A stretch of 64,000 bases of DNA, from assembly GCF_002128425.1 (NCBI RefSeq), contig NZ_NESS01000003.1:1-64000 (forward strand), written 5' to 3'. Position 1 is the first letter of the stretch. Each line of letters starts with the position of its first letter. This DNA comes from Gottfriedia acidiceleris. GTDB lineage: Bacteria; Bacillota; Bacilli; Bacillales; Bacillaceae_G. This document shows positions 61,236 through 64,000 of the stretch, piece by piece. The notes under the pieces are model-generated. The model made no database searches, had not been told where the DNA came from, and worked only from the letters and a program-made list of their open reading frames with translations. The translations under genes were made by a program, and so were the position numbers.

Positions 61236-62405
61236 TTATAAGGAGAGTTGTTTAGTAGAGTGATATAAATAATTTGTAAATAGAATACTTACCAAACTTA
61301 GTATCAATGATAAAATTCCCACTAATATAACATATCGTGTACCCATCTCAGATATAAATACCCCACCTACTGCTGCACCAATTGTTGTTCCTATGTTACA
61401 AGCGGACAAAAATAAACCATTAGCAAAATCAGGAGCCTCGGGTGCTGATGATGAGATCCAATATTGATTGATATTACCTCCAATGCCTGCTAATATCCCC
61501 CATACTAATGTGGTAAACAAAACAGGTACGGTAAAACCACCTGTAAAGAATAAAATGATATAAACGATCCCTAATATAAATGGATAGACGACTACAGTTT
61601 TGTTCGCATTTTTCGTAAGTAATTTCCCTGCGACTATGTTACCTATAATATTTGCACTACCAAATATGAAAAGTATTAAACTGATAAATTTTGGCGACAT
61701 GTTGGTAACAGTTTTTAAATACTCAACAAAAAAACTATACACTCCAAATACTGCTGAATTTAATAAAATAACCGCCACAATTGATAGCAAAGTAATCGAT
61801 TTTTTTAAAATGCTTAATTGCTTGCCATAAGAAAGTCTTTCCTTTACAGGCATTGGTGGTACAAAGATTAATGTAGCAATGAATACAATTGTATTAATAA
61901 TAGCAAAGAACGCCATTGCTAATTGCAAAGTAGCTGCACATGCAATAAAACTTACGATTGGTACACCAACCACCAGCCCTGCAGAAACTCCTATAAATAC
62001 TTTAGAGACAGCCTTTGTAGCTTCATCTTTATTTACTGATGCAGCAGCTACTGAAAAAGCTAAAGAACAATATATGGGATGAAAAAATGCTGGAATTATA
62101 CGAGCTAGTAATAAAACGTTAAAACTATTTGTAAAGATTGAAACTATATTCCCCACTAAGAAAATAATAAGAACAAGCAACATAACCTTCTTGCGAGCGA
62201 TCCCCGAAAATAATAACGGCATCGTTGGACCAGCTAATGCAACTGCAAGCGCAAATAGACTCACTAACAATCCAGCTTGTGAAACACTAACATCATATTG
62301 TTCTGCAATGTCAGGCAATATCCCAATAACCCCCATTTCAGTGTTTAATATACCGAAAACACCAAATGATAGTATAAATATAAGTAAGTACTGATTACTT
62401 CTCAC
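61236..62405 (-). CDS. MFS transporter (drug/metabolite efflux type)
   Basis: A 389-aa major facilitator with about 12 helices, of the DHA1 branch (AraJ, chloramphenicol or arabinose efflux-like). Visible elements are LNTEMGVIGILPDIAEQYDVSVSQAGLLVSLFALAVAL (split at about 20-57), GPTMPLLFSGIARKKVMLLV (motif A-like) and GVSAGLVVGVPIVSF. The start is GTG with GGGGGA five bases before it. It is divergent from a LysR gene at 62617 and is followed by an SDR gene, a usual set-up for LysR-controlled efflux. Confidence 0.9.
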   Translation of the reverse strand: MRSNQYLLIFILSFGVFGILNTEMGVIGILPDIAEQYDVSVSQAGLLVSLFALAVALAGPTMPLLFSGIARKKVMLLVLIIFLVGNIVSIFTNSFNVLLLARIIPAFFHPIYCSLAFSVAAASVNKDEATKAVSKVFIGVSAGLVVGVPIVSFIACAATLQLAMAFFAIINTIVFIATLIFVPPMPVKERLSYGKQLSILKKSITLLSIVAVILLNSAVFGVYSFFVEYLKTVTNMSPKFISLILFIFGSANIIGNIVAGKLLTKNANKTVVVYPFILGIVYIILFFTGGFTVPVLFTTLVWGILAGIGGNINQYWISSSAPEAPDFANGLFLSACNIGTTIGAAVGGVFISEMGTRYVILVGILSLILSLVSILFTNYLYHSTKQLSL

Positions 62406-62616
62406 TCAAATCCCCCTTCAATAAAGAAACTTGTTCATAAAACTAATCACACTTGTTTAGTTAGGCGATGCCATTATTTCTTACTTTTTTTACTCTTTGT
62501 AATCAATTTTAACGTACACCTTTTATATAGCAATTACTTATATCTTATAAATAGATATGCTTGATAGGCATAGTTAGTTTATATATACTTGTATCAATAT
62601 TAAGGAGGAGTGAGTG

Positions 62617-63531
62617 ATGGAACTAAGAGTATTACGATATTTTCTTACTGTAGCAAGAGAAGGAAGTATTACGGGTGCTGCTGATTTTTTGCATATTACA
62701 CAGCCTACCTTGTCAAGACAGATTAAAGATCTTGAACAAGGGTTAGGAAAAAAACTATTTATTCGTAGTAGTCACAGTATCATTCTTACAGAAGAAGGAA
62801 TGATTCTACGAAAAAGAGCAGAAGAAATCGTTGACATGGTTAATAAATTAGAGGCGGAATTTAGCTCAATGGAAGAAACAATTAGTGGGGATGTTTACAT
62901 CGGTGGTGGAGAAACAGAAGCCATGAAACAGATTGCGCGAGTAGTAAAAAATCTACAGTTAAGTTATCCAAGTATACGGTATCACCTTTACAGTGGTAAC
63001 GAAGACGATGTGACAGAACGGCTAGACAAAGGGTTACTTGATTTTGGGATTCTAATTCAACCCGCTGATTTATCAAAATACAATTATATAAAAATCCCTG
63101 CCAAGGATGTTTGGGGCGTTGTTATGAGAAAAGACAGCCCTCTTGCCTTAAAAGATACTATTCAAGCAGGGGATTTATTAAATGTTCCCTTAATTTGTTC
63201 AAGACAAGCAATAAAAAAAACATTTTCTAAAAATGAATTTTCGGATTGGTTTAGTGAAGATTTTGATAAACTAAACGTCGTGACTACATATAACCTAGCT
63301 TATAATGCTGCGATTATGGTTGAAGAGGGCATTGGTTGTGCTATAGTACTTGATAAAATCGTGAATACATCTAGTGATAGTAACCTTTGTTTTCGACCAC
63401 TAGAGCCAAAGCTTGAATCTGGTTTAAATATCGTTTGGAAAAAACATCAAGTTTTTTCGGCTGCTGCTGATCTTTTTTTAAGAGAAATTCAGGAGGAATT
63501 TTCCAATTTCACAGATAACCAACAAAATTGA
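62617..63531 (+). CDS. LysR-family transcriptional regulator
   Basis: A 304-aa LysR-type regulator. N-terminal helix-turn-helix: MELRVLRYFLTVAREGSITGAADFLHITQPTLSRQIKDLE split over 1-40, then an effector-binding domain. I chose ATG at 62617 with AAGGAGGAG in front; a GTG at 62614 would add one residue. It is divergent from the MFS-SDR operon (gap of about 210 bp), which is its most likely target. Confidence 0.93.
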   Translation: MELRVLRYFLTVAREGSITGAADFLHITQPTLSRQIKDLEQGLGKKLFIRSSHSIILTEEGMILRKRAEEIVDMVNKLEAEFSSMEETISGDVYIGGGETEAMKQIARVVKNLQLSYPSIRYHLYSGNEDDVTERLDKGLLDFGILIQPADLSKYNYIKIPAKDVWGVVMRKDSPLALKDTIQAGDLLNVPLICSRQAIKKTFSKNEFSDWFSEDFDKLNVVTTYNLAYNAAIMVEEGIGCAIVLDKIVNTSSDSNLCFRPLEPKLESGLNIVWKKHQVFSAAADLFLREIQEEFSNFTDNQQN

Positions 63532-63532
63532 T

Positions 63533-63560
63533 TCCCCCAATAAACATATCGGGGGCTTCT
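63533..63560 (+). terminator. Possible terminator of the LysR gene
   Basis: CCCCC..GGGGG hairpin with a short T-rich tail (CTTCTGTT). Weak T run. Confidence 0.45.
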
Positions 63561-63607
63561 GTTACTTAGTAATGAAAGTCCCTATTTTATTGCTTTTAAA
63601 CATATTT

Positions 63608-63979
63608 TTAAGTTCCTGCTTCCAAAGCAGTCTTGTAATATGAACATTTATGCTCTATGAGTTCCATGGTTTTTTTTAATTCTTCCATCTGTGCTTCTAC
63701 ACTAGCTTTTCTTTCCATAAACATGTCATATCTTTGTTGTAATGTAGAGTCCCCTTCAGAACACCATTCAATGAAATTTTTAATTTCCTTAATAGGCATC
63801 CCAGTCGATTTCAGACATTCAATTACTTTTAAAGCTTCTATATCCGATTCTTTAAACACTCGAATTCCACTGGTTGTCCGTTCTACAAAAGGCATTAGGC
63901 CTTCTTTGTCATAGTATCGTAAAGCATATACGGTAAGATTCAATTCTTTTGCTACTTCGCCGATTGAATATGTCTTCAA
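63608..63979 (-). CDS. MerR-family transcriptional regulator
   Basis: A 123-aa MerR protein: helix-turn-helix (YSIGEVAKELNLTVYALRYYDKEGLMPF, split at 4-31), GMPIKEIKNF in the second wing region (about 59-68) and a C-terminal coiled coil (75-118). It resembles the regulator at 147-509 over the whole length. The start is TTG with AAGGAAG eight bases upstream. Its operator and any upstream operon partner are cut off at the right edge; by analogy with the other copy an SDR may lie beyond. Confidence 0.88.
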   Translation of the reverse strand: MKTYSIGEVAKELNLTVYALRYYDKEGLMPFVERTTSGIRVFKESDIEALKVIECLKSTGMPIKEIKNFIEWCSEGDSTLQQRYDMFMERKASVEAQMEELKKTMELIEHKCSYYKTALEAGT

Positions 63980-64000
63980 TATTTATCTTCCTTTCTTTTA

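Overview
The window is AT-rich, low-GC Firmicute DNA from a spore-forming member of the Bacillaceae. The evidence is a gerA-type germinant-receptor operon, strong GGAGG ribosome sites, sigma-A promoters, T-box-free but riboswitch-rich leaders (two c-di-AMP, one SAM-I), a Bacillus/Priestia megaterium-ordered gas vesicle cluster, and many genes whose closest recognisable relatives are Bacillus proteins. The species cannot be named from the sequence. No rRNA, tRNA, CRISPR array, prophage or intact insertion sequence was seen.

Layout. (1) 1-1.3 kb: a short-chain dehydrogenase with its own MerR regulator and a textbook MerR-type promoter. (2) 1.4-8.9 kb: a kdp potassium-ATPase operon (28-aa ORF, kdpF, kdpA, kdpB, kdpC and an unusual double kdpD without a kinase) read leftwards from a c-di-AMP riboswitch. 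(3) 8.9-10.1 kb: a second, divergent c-di-AMP riboswitch drives an MpsC/DUF2294 protein and a CBS-pair protein. (4) 10.7-18.1 kb: reductive pyrimidine (uracil/thymine) catabolism in two convergent operons: beta-alanine-type aminotransferase and semialdehyde dehydrogenase on the plus strand; preT, preA, dihydropyrimidinase and a small unknown on the minus strand. (5) 18.5-20.4 kb: TVP38 membrane protein, then a merR-yugP pair whose MerR gene seems to start at ATT. (6) 20.6-24.3 kb: a gerA-B-C germinant receptor operon. (7) 24.5-28.5 kb: nine-gene gas vesicle operon gvpA-O/R-N-F-G-L-S-K-J. (8) 28.8-31.6 kb: murein-peptide recycling pair ykfB-ykfC and a DUF3870 gene. (9) 31.9-36.5 kb: giant secreted nucleotidase and a LysR regulator.

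(10) 36.6-52.3 kb is the most interesting region: a sigma-54 regulon. One enhancer-binding protein (41.8-43.2 kb) lies beside a Rieske oxygenase, an Fe-S flavin demethylase-like enzyme, a Na+/solute symporter, an aldehyde dehydrogenase, a ThDP decarboxylase-like enzyme, an acyl-CoA dehydrogenase, a CoA transferase, a Glu/Leu/Phe/Val-type dehydrogenase and an amino-acid permease. Three separate operons begin with near-perfect -24/-12 promoters, and each has the same upstream element (two ACTCA blocks exactly 20 bp apart, 74-77 bp beyond the -24 box). I infer one coordinated pathway, perhaps for N-methylated amino acids: uptake, demethylation, oxidation to the 2-oxo acid, decarboxylation, oxidation, CoA activation and dehydrogenation.

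(11) 52.8-64 kb: a MerR-HTH/coiled-coil protein, a zinc-ribbon protein, a histidine phosphatase, a SAM-riboswitch-controlled LLM monooxygenase plus ATP-grasp ligase, a 52-bp tandem repeat array, an L-amino-acid-oxidase-type flavoenzyme, a DUF3231 protein, and a LysR / MFS-SDR divergent unit followed by a second MerR gene that resembles the one at the left end. Start sites were revised where a ribosome site clearly decided them.
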